A stretch of 64,000 bases of DNA from NCBI GenBank assembly GCA_001769215.1, contig MEOL01000034.1:62001-126000 (forward strand), given 5' to 3'. Source of the DNA: Bacteroidetes bacterium GWF2_41_31 (lineage in GTDB: Bacteria > Bacteroidota > Bacteroidia > Bacteroidales > F082). The first letter of the stretch is position 1; each line of letters starts with the position of its first letter. This document shows, in pieces, positions 9,454-17,626 of this stretch. The notes under the pieces were generated by a model. The model searched no databases, was not told where the DNA came from, and saw only the letters and a program-made list of their open reading frames with translations. The position numbers were made by a program, and so were the translations under genes.

Positions 9454-9471
9454 CGGAGAAAAAAGTTCAAA

Positions 9472-11040
9472 TTATTGTATGGTTTCTGTTCTTCCCTGGC
9501 GTTTTCCCTGAAAATTCAAAGTGATGCCTAAATATACGTTAAAGCCGAAATAATAGATGCTCATGTCGTTTTTCAAAGGACCTTGCAAAATTCGGTTATC
9601 GATGGGATCGTATTCTACCGGGTTGGTAAAGTTTGCTACCTGTTCCAGGTGGGTATCATATCCGAACGACAACTCCCCTCCGGCGATCAGCTGATATTTT
9701 TTAAGTACAAGAAACTGAAAACCGGCCGTATAGTGATAAATATCGAAATTGGTGGTATTGATTTTGTTCAGGTCATTCAAATCGCCATAATTAACATACT
9801 TTACATTATTAAAATCGGTTCTGAATCCATTCAGAAACAACAGGTCATTTTTTAACCGCCACCGATAAGCTATTGCGAAATTGACAACCTGGTTAGAGGC
9901 ATCTGCTACTGAAAGCCAATCTTTGTTTTTCAGTCTGTCATAAACGATTGAGGAGGTAATATCATCTCGTATAGGTGCATCCACCATGCGGTAAGGTTCA
10001 ATTTTTGAGAAGTATTCCACCGTAAAATACAGCCTTTTTTTTCCTTTCTTGACGTCATAGATAAAACCGGCAGAAACCGACCTGGGGTATTTGAGACTTG
10101 TATTCACATCATTGCCTAACAATCCATTGGTGATCATGTACCCATTCAAAAATTCTCCGTTTTCGGGATTGGTGATGTCGCTCACACGCTGTGTACGAAG
10201 CGCTTCATTTTTAACTGAGAACAGTGGAAACGATTCAGTAGTAATGTTGAGCCCGAACCTCCATCGATCGGCGACGTAGGAAAATCCCAATTTGCCAATT
10301 AACCTGACGTGGTTAAAACGGTACGATTCGTTGTAGCTGCTTTCGGCAACAAACGAAGGGTTCGGAACTCCATTTACCCAGAGCGTGTCGGAGGGTGAGA
10401 AAGCTACTGCCGAATATTGATTTTTATAATTGAGTTGTGCGATAGAGACAAATAAACTGGCTCCTACCTTAAAATGACTGGAAATATCATACGAACCTGC
10501 CATGCCAATCCAATTGTCGACGAAATTTAACTCATAACCATAGGAAGTACTGTAGTTCTCTTTTCCGGGAATTTCGTGCAGGATATCAAGCGGCCGGGAG
10601 TTGTAGTAGTTGAGATTGATATTTTCTTTTAACCGTGTGATGGCAGTAAGTGCAAAACTGAGTTTGCTGTCGTGGCTTCTGACACTATAGGATAAAAACT
10701 GAGGAATTACATTGAAATTAGTTCCATTCAGGTGAATATCATCGCCCAGTGCATTTCGATAGGAATATATCCCCCATGAAAAAAGGCTGGCAGCAAATGA
10801 AAGATTCGACCCTTTTTCAATTTCAGAAATGGTGGCCGGGTTGAAATAAATAGAGGCATTACCCGCATCTCCTGCAACAACAGCGCCTGAAAGAAGCGAG
10901 GACTCTGAGTTGAAATTTAATGTCCAGTAATGATTCATAAGTTGAGCCTTTACCGGAAGGGCAATAACGACGCCTAACATCAACAGGAAAATGAAAAGTA
11001 TAAACCCCGGGTGTTTCAACTGGCCTAATTTTTTGACCAA
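9472..11040 (-). CDS. FadL/OmpP1-like outer-membrane barrel protein
   Basis: The 522-residue product has a hydrophobic signal segment (FILFIFLLMLGVVIALPVKAQ). Its mature N-terminus contains 'SLLSGAVVAGDAGNASIYFNPATISEIEKGSNLSF'. An 'FNPA' motif after a small glycine/alanine-rich stretch is characteristic of the FadL/OmpP1/TodX family of barrels that move hydrophobic compounds across the outer membrane. The rest alternates aromatic and polar residues as expected for barrel strands. The frame begins at a TTG (11040); another TTG (11019) just before the signal segment is possible, and there is no upstream ATG, so the start is uncertain. The ligand is unknown. Proximity to the tyrosine operon hints at aromatic uptake, but this is weak inference. 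Confidence 0.75.
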   Translation of the reverse strand: MVKKLGQLKHPGFILFIFLLMLGVVIALPVKAQLMNHYWTLNFNSESSLLSGAVVAGDAGNASIYFNPATISEIEKGSNLSFAASLFSWGIYSYRNALGDDIHLNGTNFNVIPQFLSYSVRSHDSKLSFALTAITRLKENINLNYYNSRPLDILHEIPGKENYSTSYGYELNFVDNWIGMAGSYDISSHFKVGASLFVSIAQLNYKNQYSAVAFSPSDTLWVNGVPNPSFVAESSYNESYRFNHVRLIGKLGFSYVADRWRFGLNITTESFPLFSVKNEALRTQRVSDITNPENGEFLNGYMITNGLLGNDVNTSLKYPRSVSAGFIYDVKKGKKRLYFTVEYFSKIEPYRMVDAPIRDDITSSIVYDRLKNKDWLSVADASNQVVNFAIAYRWRLKNDLLFLNGFRTDFNNVKYVNYGDLNDLNKINTTNFDIYHYTAGFQFLVLKKYQLIAGGELSFGYDTHLEQVANFTNPVEYDPIDNRILQGPLKNDMSIYYFGFNVYLGITLNFQGKRQGRTETIQ

Positions 11041-11313
11041 AGTACGAAAAATGGTTGAGACAAGAATCCCCTGAAGGGAATTTAATTGGTTCGTTTTTTG
11101 TTCAACTTTTCTGCCTCATTTAACTTTTAACTTTGAGTCCACTCCGAAAAGTCAAATACCCCTAAATCCCCTAAAGGGGACTTTAGATAGTTCATTGATT
11201 TTCAACGAATCCCCCTTTAGGGGTCAGGGGTAAATGAGTTGAAAATTAATGAACACATACTTTTCGGAGTGGGCTCAACTTTAAACTTTTAACTTTAAAC
11301 TTCCCCTCCCCAA
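11041..11313. other. Gene-free stretch holding a MITE-like element
   Basis: This interval between two minus-strand genes contains no convincing open frame. Its centre is the palindromic element at 11135-11276. The flanks are AT-rich and contain short tandem blocks related to 'aacttttaacttt' on both sides of the element, near 11118-11134 and 11280-11302. Confidence 0.6.
11135..11276. repeat. MITE-like palindromic element 1 (142 bp)
   Basis: The ends form an inverted repeat: 11135-11152 pairs with 11259-11276 at 17 of 18 positions (GAGTCCACTCCGAAAAGT type). Inside are two further interleaved inverted repeats. The first is the G/C block CCCCTAAATCCCCTAAAGGG (around 11158-11180) with its imperfect complement near 11210-11232. 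The second is 11191-11207 with 11238-11254 (16 of 17 positions). The same G/C block and the same type of terminal repeat occur in the element at 21818-21970. There is no coding capacity, so it is presumably mobilised in trans or is a folded RNA/DNA structure. Confidence 0.7.
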
Positions 11314-12300
11314 CTATTCAATTCCCGAAAAATATTTCATAAACTGAACACGTTCCCAGGATGCTGTGTTTTTGGAGTTTTTAATGCTCATGATTCCCCT
11401 AAAATCATCAATGGTTTTAAAGTCTTTTTTCTTCATCCAACTTTCAACTTCCATCAGCATGATGTTGATTTCCTTGAATCCTTTTTTATAAAGCACGGAG
11501 GCAATTTGTACTACTCTGGCACCGGCCAATAATTGTTTTATCACAGCAGTACCATCGTGTACACCGGTAGAGGCGGCTATGTCACATTTCACAACATCCG
11601 AAAGCATCGCTACCCAACGAAGAGAGAGCGACAAATCAGAGGGTGAACTGAATATATTAGAACTTGTTATTTCCAGTTGGTTGATGTCGATATCGGGTGA
11701 GTAGAATCGGTTAAACAGCACCAATCCTTTGATATTGGTCCAACTTAACATGGCCATGGATTTGGCCAGGCTTGAGAAATAATAACTCAGTTTCAGGGCG
11801 ACAGGAATCTTGACCAGGGAGGTGATTTTGTTGGCGATGTCGAAATACACCTTTTCGTTTTCAATGCTGTTTTTCTCCAGGTTGGAGGGTAAAACGAACA
11901 CGTTGAGTTCCAGAGCATCTGCTCCGGCCTGCTCGATACGTACGGCAAAATCCATCCATTCGCTGTCAGAAATACAGTTGATGGAGGCTATAACCGGAAT
12001 GCTGACTTTCTTCTTACAATCTTTAATCAGGTTCAGATAAATATTGAGTTCGTTTTCTTTGCTGTAATTATGAATGTAATCCTGGGCTTCGGGATAGTAA
12101 TTGGTAAAATCGCCTTCTTCAAATGTTTTGCTTGAAGTGAAAAGGATTTGTTCTTCGAATAGAGACTTTAATACCACAGCACCTGCTCCGCTTTTTTCGA
12201 GCTCAATTACGTTGTCAACTGAATTTGTTAATCCTGAACTGCCGACAATAATTGGGTTTTTAAGTTTCAACCCCATGTAAGTTGTTTCCAGACTGATCAT
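11314..12300 (-). CDS. Dihydroorotate dehydrogenase-like flavoprotein
   Basis: The 328-residue TIM-barrel protein starts 'MISLETTYMGLKLKNPIIVGSSGLT', as in class 1 dihydroorotate dehydrogenase-like proteins. It also contains 'VIASINCISDSEWMDFAVRIEQAGADALELNVF', 'IPVALKLSYYF' and the phosphate-binding region 'GVHDGTAVIKQLLAGARVVQIASVLYKKG'. The class catalytic region differs from true PyrD enzymes, so this is best called PyrD-like rather than PyrD. Such paralogs are widespread in Bacteroidota and may act on another pyrimidine or a related substrate. It is a single-gene unit, divergent from the heptosyltransferase gene. Confidence 0.8.
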   Translation of the reverse strand: MISLETTYMGLKLKNPIIVGSSGLTNSVDNVIELEKSGAGAVVLKSLFEEQILFTSSKTFEEGDFTNYYPEAQDYIHNYSKENELNIYLNLIKDCKKKVSIPVIASINCISDSEWMDFAVRIEQAGADALELNVFVLPSNLEKNSIENEKVYFDIANKITSLVKIPVALKLSYYFSSLAKSMAMLSWTNIKGLVLFNRFYSPDIDINQLEITSSNIFSSPSDLSLSLRWVAMLSDVVKCDIAASTGVHDGTAVIKQLLAGARVVQIASVLYKKGFKEINIMLMEVESWMKKKDFKTIDDFRGIMSIKNSKNTASWERVQFMKYFSGIE

Positions 12301-12452
12301 ATTTCGTGACTTTTATATGCGATATAAATCGGAAGCGTAAAAATAGCAACTTATATACATCCTAGTTCAGGATCAGAAAATTAAAATCAATTCTAAATAA
12401 TACAATTATGCTGATTTGTGCTATTGAAATATAGCGGGGATTCATCTTTCAT

Positions 12453-12460
12453 TAATTTTG
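12453..12460 (+). promoter_or_regulatory. -7 promoter box upstream of the heptosyltransferase gene
   Basis: TAATTTTG matches the Bacteroidota -7 consensus TAnnTTTG. It overlaps the most upstream possible start codon and so favours the TTG at 12473. No TTG is found at the usual -33 spacing. Confidence 0.45.
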
Positions 12461-12472
12461 CAAAAAAAGCAA

Positions 12473-13474
12473 TTGAAAAGAATACTGATTATACAAACTG
12501 CTTCGCTGGGGGATGTCATTTTATGCACACCCGTCATCGAAAAGTTACACCGGTTTTATCCAACGGCCAAAATCGATTTTTTACTTAAGTATGGCTATGA
12601 AGAAGTCTTGCGTTATCACCCCTATCTTCATCAAATAATCGTTTGGAATAAAAAGGAGAAAAAATATACACATTTAATTGAGTTGATTCGGTTATTTCGC
12701 GCCAGGCGATACGATTTAATTGTAAACGCTCAAAGATTTGCCTCATCAGGATTAATCACCATTGCTTCTCAGGCAAAAAGCACGGTGGGATTTAGTAAAA
12801 ATCCCTTCGCTTTGTTTTTTAATCAAAGGATTAAGCATGTGATTGGGAAACAATCAATTCTGATACACGAAGCGGAGCGTAACCTGAAGCTTATTGAACA
12901 TATTACCGATAATTCTGTCGATTATCCTGTTAAATTGTATCCTACCCAACTCGATTATGCAAAAGTAAGTCAGTACAAAACTCATCGTTATATTACCATC
13001 TCACCCGGTTCATTGTGGTTTACCAAACAGCTGCCCAACGATAAATGGATCGGGTTTATAAAAGCAATAGATAAGGATTTGGTAATTTATCTATTGGGAT
13101 CAGGAAAGGAGACCAACTTATGTGCCCAAATAATGATGGATTCAGGACATGTAAACAGCCTTAACCTGGCTGGGAAGCTTACCTTTTTGCAATCGGCTGC
13201 CTTGATGAAAGATGCAACCATGAATTATGTGAACGATTCGGCACCCATGCATTTTGCATCGGCCATGAATGCCCCGGTCACAGCTGTTTATTGCTCAACC
13301 ATTCCTGAATTTGGATTTGGCCCGCGATCAGATATTTCCCTGGTAGTACAAACAAGTAAACCATTAAGTTGTCGTCCCTGCGGACTGCACGGGTTTCATT
13401 CATGTCCTGAGAAGCATTTCGAATGTGCCACGACCATACTTGTAAAACAATTACTTCAAACACTGCCCACTTAA
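12473..13474 (+). CDS. Glycosyltransferase family 9 (heptosyltransferase-like)
   Basis: The product starts 'KRILIIQTASLGDVILCTPVIEKLHRFYPTAKIDFL', the standard N-terminus of ADP-heptose:LPS heptosyltransferases. It has the C-terminal nucleotide-sugar site around 'NLAGKLTFLQSAALMKDATMNYVNDSAPMHFASAMNAPVTAVY'. It likely transfers a heptose or related sugar to the lipopolysaccharide core at the cytoplasmic face. The frame is open from a TTG at 12458, but that codon is part of a -7 box (TAATTTTG, 12453-12460). The TTG at 12473 therefore fits the family start and a very short leader better. There is no ATG at the expected place, so initiation is non-AUG either way. It lies 24 bases upstream of tsaC. 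Confidence 0.88.
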   Translation: MKRILIIQTASLGDVILCTPVIEKLHRFYPTAKIDFLLKYGYEEVLRYHPYLHQIIVWNKKEKKYTHLIELIRLFRARRYDLIVNAQRFASSGLITIASQAKSTVGFSKNPFALFFNQRIKHVIGKQSILIHEAERNLKLIEHITDNSVDYPVKLYPTQLDYAKVSQYKTHRYITISPGSLWFTKQLPNDKWIGFIKAIDKDLVIYLLGSGKETNLCAQIMMDSGHVNSLNLAGKLTFLQSAALMKDATMNYVNDSAPMHFASAMNAPVTAVYCSTIPEFGFGPRSDISLVVQTSKPLSCRPCGLHGFHSCPEKHFECATTILVKQLLQTLPT

Positions 13475-13486
13475 GCGATTCCTTGT

Positions 13487-13494
13487 TATTTTTG
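13487..13494 (+). promoter_or_regulatory. -7 promoter box immediately before tsaC
   Basis: TATTTTTG matches TAnnTTTG. Only four bases separate it from the ATG at 13499, so transcription from it would begin at or next to the start codon and give a leaderless message. No good -33 element is present. Confidence 0.4.
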
Positions 13495-13498
13495 TGGG

Positions 13499-14068
13499 AT
13501 GAATTTGCAGGAAGAAATACTTAAATCAGTTGAACTGCTTCGCAAGGGAAAGGTGCTGCTTACTCCAACTGATACAATATGGGGAATTAGCTGTGATGCC
13601 ACCAATGCCAAAGCCGTACAACGAATATTCAAGATCAAGGGACGTGAAGAGAGTAAAAGCATGATCATTTTGCTCGATACGGTTGAAAAACTTGAGAAAT
13701 ATTTAAAAAACGTTCCGCCACTTGCATACGACTTGCTGGCCAATTCAAGATCACCCCTCACCATTGTTTATTCGGGGGCAAAAAACCTGGCGAAAAATGT
13801 CATTGCGAAAGATGGGACTATCGCCATCAGGATTGTGAGCGGCGAGTATTGCGCCGAAGTGCTGCGACTTCTCGATCGGCCACTTGTGTCCACTTCGGCT
13901 AATCTGGCAGGGCAGCCCACAGCCACACTTTTTGAAGATATCAATCCGGCCATTATCCATCAGGTTGATTATGTAGTGGAAGCCTTCCGCGACAGGGTAC
14001 GCTCGATAAAGCCATCTACCATTATAAAGCTCGATGAAAATGGATTGTTTAAAGTGTTGCGCCCCTGA
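13499..14068 (+). CDS. tsaC: L-threonylcarbamoyladenylate synthase
   Basis: Makes threonylcarbamoyl-AMP from threonine, bicarbonate and ATP, the first step of the t6A37 tRNA modification. The 189 residues correspond to the single YrdC/Sua5 domain without the C-terminal Sua5 extension. Typical elements are 'LLTPTDTIWGISCDA', 'IFKIKGREESKSMIILL', 'SPLTIVYSG', 'DGTIAIRI' and 'RPLVSTSANLAGQPT'. The start ATG is 5 nt after a -7 box. Also in this window is MtaB, which methylthiolates t6A, so the two act in the same tRNA modification route although they are far apart. Confidence 0.95.
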   Translation: MNLQEEILKSVELLRKGKVLLTPTDTIWGISCDATNAKAVQRIFKIKGREESKSMIILLDTVEKLEKYLKNVPPLAYDLLANSRSPLTIVYSGAKNLAKNVIAKDGTIAIRIVSGEYCAEVLRLLDRPLVSTSANLAGQPTATLFEDINPAIIHQVDYVVEAFRDRVRSIKPSTIIKLDENGLFKVLRP

Positions 14069-14258
14069 GTAATTTGATACAACCGACTTCCCTGTTACTG
14101 CAATTCTTTTTTTCCGAAAAAAAGTAGCTATAAATTTTATCGGAGTACCCTTATTATTCAATTTCAATAGATAGCAATGTTTTTTTAGGTGCTAAATATC
14201 TGTCATCCAGCGAAGAAGAAATTAAATTAAAAAAGAGTTAAAAAAAACCTAAGATTTG

Positions 14259-14289
14259 TTGACAGGATTGAAAATACATTGTATATTTG
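14259..14289 (+). promoter_or_regulatory. Strong promoter in the tsaC-rnz intergenic region
   Basis: TTG (14259-14261, within TTGACA) and TATATTTG (14282-14289) are 20 bases apart, an almost ideal match to the Bacteroidota TTG - 19 to 20 - TAnnTTTG promoter. No gene follows on the plus strand; a terminator begins about 34 bases later. Confidence 0.65.
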
Positions 14290-14294
14290 CAGTG

Positions 14295-14364
14295 CTTGTT
14301 TTGTTTGTTTTTCATAATTGGGCCCACCCTAAAGACCGCCCGGTCGAGGGTGGGTTTTTTTTTT
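14295..14364 (+). ncRNA. Candidate small RNA of about 70 nt
   Basis: The unit is defined by the promoter at 14259-14289 and a rho-independent terminator. CCCACCCT (14323-14330) pairs with AGGGTGGG (14347-14354), with an inner GACCG/CGGTC stem, followed by ten T residues (14355-14364). The stretch between them is U-rich with no start codon, so a leader peptide is unlikely. It matches no RNA family I recognise. The 5' end is estimated from promoter geometry. An orphan terminator with a chance promoter cannot be excluded. Confidence 0.45.
14323..14364 (+). terminator. Rho-independent terminator
   Basis: An eight-pair G/C-rich stem with an extended inner five-pair stem is followed by ten T. It is the strongest terminator hairpin in the window on the plus strand and could end both the candidate small RNA and read-through from tsaC. 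Confidence 0.8.
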
Positions 14365-14485
14365 CGTCAGGTTTTTCAGAACAGAATGATGGATGTTGCA
14401 AGCATCCGCTTGCGGCCATTTGATAAATCGCATGCACACGCTAATACCAATTAGAATGATACTGGTGCGATATTGTTTTTAATTG

Positions 14486-15412
14486 TTATTCAATTTGATA
14501 ACAGGTTCCTTCTTCACTAAGGTATGTTTCAGGAAATATTTCGCGGGCTTCGAGAAGTAACGGATTGAGGTCTTTATACCGGGCTGAGAAGTGGCCGATC
14601 AGTAATTTGCCGACTTGTGCTTTTTGTGCTATCAAGGCGGCCTGGCGTGCTGTGGAGTGGAATTTTTCGGTTGCAAGTTGTTCCAGCGTGCTATCAAATG
14701 TAGCCTCGTGGTAGATTAAATTTGTATGTTGAATTTCGTTGATGATGGCTTCATAAAAGGCTGTATCGGCACAGTAGGCGTAGCTTCTGGTTGAAGGGGC
14801 TTCCACGGTGATATCTTCGTGCAATAAGTTTTGCCCCTGGCCTGCATTGAATCCTTCACCCGCTTTTATCGCTTTTATTTGAAGAATGGTGGGCCGATAT
14901 TGCTCGATAAAGTCTTTTTTTATCTTTCTTCTTTTTGGCTGTTCGGTAAATTTAAATCCCCAGGTGGGGATTCGGTGGTTTACCGGGAAGCATTTTATAT
15001 TTATCTGTTCATCGTTTATCAAGGGTTCGCTAACAAAATCTTCCAGGGCATAAAACTCAATAGGGAACTTAATCCTGGTGTCCGAAACCCTGAATACTTC
15101 CTTAAGGAGAGCATCAAGTGCTGCCGGGGCGTAAATAGTTAGTGGCTTTTCTCTTCCAAATAAGTGCAGAGTTGATATTAAACCAAACAGGCCATAAAAA
15201 TGATCTCCATGCAAATGACTGATCATTACATGATCCATATTTGTTTGTTTCACATGTAATTGTACAAAGCGGTTCTGGGTGCCTTCCCCACAATCGATCA
15301 GGAAACGCCGGTTTTCATAAGTTACTAATTGAGCCGTAAGGTTGCGGTTGTTAGTGGGGGCGGCGGAACTGTTTCCTAAAATGGTTACAGAAAAAGGCTG
15401 AAACTTACTCAT
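14486..15412 (-). CDS. rnz: Ribonuclease Z
   Basis: A metallo-beta-lactamase-fold endonuclease that removes 3' trailers from tRNA precursors. The 308-residue length suits the short bacterial form. The zinc motif 'HLHGDHFYGLFGL' is present near residue 62, preceded by 'FLIDCGEGTQ'. Other ligand regions are 'YCADTAFY', 'NLIYHEATF' with 'HSTARQAALIAQ', and 'LIGHFSARYKD' near the C-terminus. The ATG follows a minus-strand TAATTTTG (15424-15417) by only four bases, again predicting a leaderless or nearly leaderless message. Confidence 0.97.
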   Translation of the reverse strand: MSKFQPFSVTILGNSSAAPTNNRNLTAQLVTYENRRFLIDCGEGTQNRFVQLHVKQTNMDHVMISHLHGDHFYGLFGLISTLHLFGREKPLTIYAPAALDALLKEVFRVSDTRIKFPIEFYALEDFVSEPLINDEQINIKCFPVNHRIPTWGFKFTEQPKRRKIKKDFIEQYRPTILQIKAIKAGEGFNAGQGQNLLHEDITVEAPSTRSYAYCADTAFYEAIINEIQHTNLIYHEATFDSTLEQLATEKFHSTARQAALIAQKAQVGKLLIGHFSARYKDLNPLLLEAREIFPETYLSEEGTCYQIE

Positions 15413-15416
15413 GAAT

Positions 15417-15424
15417 CAAAATTA
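15417..15424 (-). promoter_or_regulatory. -7 promoter box adjoining the rnz start
   Basis: The minus strand reads TAATTTTG, matching TAnnTTTG, and the rnz ATG begins five bases later. A -33 TTG is not seen at normal spacing. Confidence 0.4.
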
Positions 15425-15460
15425 ATGTTTTACATGACCAGGGGAATAACAAAGCAAAAA

Positions 15461-15489
15461 AAAATCCTTCCCATTTCGGGAAGGATTTT
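15461..15489 (-). terminator. Terminator of rpsA
   Basis: A perfect 12-pair stem (15461-15472 with 15478-15489, AAAATCCTTCCC type, five-base loop) precedes a T run on the minus strand. It lies 20 bases after the rpsA stop and separates rpsA from rnz. Confidence 0.85.
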
Positions 15490-15508
15490 GAGAGATAAAA
15501 GAATCGGC

Positions 15509-17626
15509 TTATTTAACTTTGTCAGCTTTTTCTTCTTTTTCAAGATCTGTTTTTAAGTTAGCAAGCACATCCAAGTCACCAAAAGTGGTTTTTTCCAATT
15601 TTTCGGTTACTTTTTTCATGGTACGCTGTGTTTTCTGATCTTCAGCTTTTGCGGTTTCTACTTCTTTCACCTTGGCAACTCTTTGATCTTCTTCAAACAA
15701 CCTTGAGTGCGACAAAATGATCTTTTTGTTTTCTTTCGAAAATTCGATTACCTGGAAATCGATCGATTCATCAGCTTTGATGTTGGATCCGTCTTCTTTT
15801 TTTAGATGACGTGTTGGAACAAATCCTTCGACACCATAAGGAAGGGAAACAACAGCACCTTTATCATGAATGGCCGTAACAGTTCCCTGGTGGACAGAAT
15901 CAAGCGTAAAAACACCTTCAAAAATATCCCATGGATTTTCTTCCAGCTGCTTGTGGCCCAGACTTAAACGGCGGTTTTCTTCATCAACATCCAAAACAAT
16001 TACTTCGATTTCTTCACCAATTTTAGTAAACTCGGCAGGATGTTTGATTTTTTTCGACCAGCTCAAGTCGCTGATATGTATCAGACCATCGACGCCTTCT
16101 TCAATTTCAACAAATATACCAAAGTTGGTAAAGTTGCGCACGGAAGCCTTGTGTTTCGATCCCACGGGATATCTATCGCGGATACTACTCCAAGGATCAG
16201 GCATCAGTTGTTTCATGCCCAGTGACATTCTTCTTTCTTCGCGATCGAGCGTCAAAATAACGGCCTCTACTTCGTCGCCTACTTTGAGGAAATCCTGAGC
16301 AGTCCGCAGGTGTTGCGACCATGACATTTCACTTACGTGTGTAAGACCTTCAACGCCGGTGGTGATTTCAACGAATGCTCCGTAATCAGCCAACACCACT
16401 ACTTTACCTTTAATTTTATCACCTACCTTAAGTTCTGTGTCGAGAGAATCCCATGGGTGGGGAGTCAATTGTTTTAATCCAAGTGCAATGCGTTTCTTGT
16501 TTTCGTCGAAATCGAGGATCACGACTTTCAGTTTTTGGTCGAGTTCTACCACTTCTTCCGGGTGTTTTATACGTCCCCATGACAAGTCGGTAATATGTAC
16601 CAAACCATCTACGCCACCCAGGTCGATAAATACCCCGTATGAAGTGATGTTTTTAACCGTTCCTTCAAGTACCTGACCTTTTTCGAGTTTGGCTATAATT
16701 TCTGAACGTTGTTGCTCGAGTTCGTCCTCAATAAGGGCTTTGTGCGAAACAACTACGTTTTTATAATCGTGGTTGATTTTAACCACCTTAAATTCCATGG
16801 TTTTGTCAACATAAACATCGTAGTCGCGAATTGGTTTAACATCGATTTGTGAACCTGGTAAAAAGGCTTCGATGCCAAATACATCTACAATTAAACCACC
16901 TTTGGTGCGGCATTTAACATAACCGTTGATGATTTCATCGTTATCATGCGCGGTATTGATGCGATCCCATGATTTGAGTGTGCGTGCTTTTTTATGAGAA
17001 AGAATCATCTGACCTGTTGAGTCTTCCTGATTTTCAACATAAATATCCACTTTGTCACCTACTTTCAATTTTGGATTGTACCTGAATTCATTGAATGGGA
17101 CCACGCCGTCGGATTTGTATCCAATGTTGATGACAACTTCGCGTGTGGTGATTCCAACAACGGTACCATCAATCACTTCATGCTCGGTTATTGAGCTTAA
17201 GGTATTGCTGTATATGTCCTCCAGTTTTTCACGTTCGGTGAAGGAATAAAGATCTTGTTTCTTTCCAATGGAATCCCAGTCGAATACACCTGGAACCTGG
17301 ACTTGTTTTTCTTTAACTTCATCATGTAAAAGGGTGGTTGTTTCTTCCACTACTTTTTTCGAAACTTTAGCAACTACTTCAGCAGGTGTTTCTTCAACTA
17401 CTTCAACAGGAACATCTTCAACTACTTCAGCAGGTGTTTCTTCAACTACTTCAACAGGAACATCTTCAACTACTTCAATTGGAGCATCTTCAATGACTTC
17501 AGATGGAGTTTCTTCAATAACATCTTGTGATTCTGCTTGCGCTTCAGGGGCTGAAGTTTCTTCAACTGCAGCGATTTTTACTTCCGGTTCGGAAGATTCA
17601 GAGAGGTTTTTTTCTTCTACTGACAT
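15509..17626 (-). CDS. rpsA: 30S ribosomal protein S1 with repetitive acidic N-terminal extension
   Basis: The product holds six S1 RNA-binding units, recognised by openings such as 'IDGTVVGITTREVVINIG', 'INGYVKCRTKGGLIVDVFG', 'LEGTVKNITSYGVFIDLGG', 'IKGKVVVLADYGAFVEI', 'ASVRNFTNFGIFVEIEEG' and 'HQGTVTAIHDKGAVVSL'. S1 recruits mRNA to the 30S subunit. This matters in Bacteroidota, where Shine-Dalgarno signals are weak. About 110 extra N-terminal residues are acidic and repeat 'EVVEDVPV/EVVEETPAE'. The C-terminus is a charged tail. I chose the ATG at 17626 (MSVEEKN); the frame is open seven codons further. The 705-residue size exceeds the 557 of E. coli because of the two ends. Confidence 0.95.
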   Translation of the reverse strand: MSVEEKNLSESSEPEVKIAAVEETSAPEAQAESQDVIEETPSEVIEDAPIEVVEDVPVEVVEETPAEVVEDVPVEVVEETPAEVVAKVSKKVVEETTTLLHDEVKEKQVQVPGVFDWDSIGKKQDLYSFTEREKLEDIYSNTLSSITEHEVIDGTVVGITTREVVINIGYKSDGVVPFNEFRYNPKLKVGDKVDIYVENQEDSTGQMILSHKKARTLKSWDRINTAHDNDEIINGYVKCRTKGGLIVDVFGIEAFLPGSQIDVKPIRDYDVYVDKTMEFKVVKINHDYKNVVVSHKALIEDELEQQRSEIIAKLEKGQVLEGTVKNITSYGVFIDLGGVDGLVHITDLSWGRIKHPEEVVELDQKLKVVILDFDENKKRIALGLKQLTPHPWDSLDTELKVGDKIKGKVVVLADYGAFVEITTGVEGLTHVSEMSWSQHLRTAQDFLKVGDEVEAVILTLDREERRMSLGMKQLMPDPWSSIRDRYPVGSKHKASVRNFTNFGIFVEIEEGVDGLIHISDLSWSKKIKHPAEFTKIGEEIEVIVLDVDEENRRLSLGHKQLEENPWDIFEGVFTLDSVHQGTVTAIHDKGAVVSLPYGVEGFVPTRHLKKEDGSNIKADESIDFQVIEFSKENKKIILSHSRLFEEDQRVAKVKEVETAKAEDQKTQRTMKKVTEKLEKTTFGDLDVLANLKTDLEKEEKADKVK
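17371..17514 (-). repeat. 48-bp tandem repeat inside rpsA
   Basis: Two identical 48-bp units (17371-17418, 17419-17466) and a diverged third (17467-17514) encode the acidic VVE repeats of the S1 extension. Each unit is itself two related 24-bp halves. Identity between units at DNA level suggests recent slippage or duplication. Confidence 0.85.

Larger units (their letters stand above)
14069..14485. other. Gene-free stretch with a candidate small-RNA unit and small palindromes
   Basis: No open frame of note occurs between the convergent tsaC and rnz genes. The left part is AT-rich, with a weak hairpin (CTTTTTTT-CCG-AAAAAAAG near 14107-14124). The centre holds a strong promoter and a strong terminator (14259-14364). 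To the right is a short hairpin GCAAGC-ATCC-GCTTGC (14398-14413), resembling a REP-type palindrome. Confidence 0.6.

Noticed and set aside
10091-10279. Short plus-strand frames opposite the FadL-like gene
   Set aside because: All are shadows of the minus-strand gene, without start signals or homology patterns.
14107-14124. Hairpin CTTTTTTT-CCG-AAAAAAAG after tsaC as a terminator
   Set aside because: The stem is almost only A-T, with no T run in the correct place. The strong hairpin at 14323 is a better terminator.
13751-14167. A 138-codon minus-strand frame opposite tsaC
   Set aside because: It overlaps a well-supported tsaC and its composition is unlike the neighbouring proteins.
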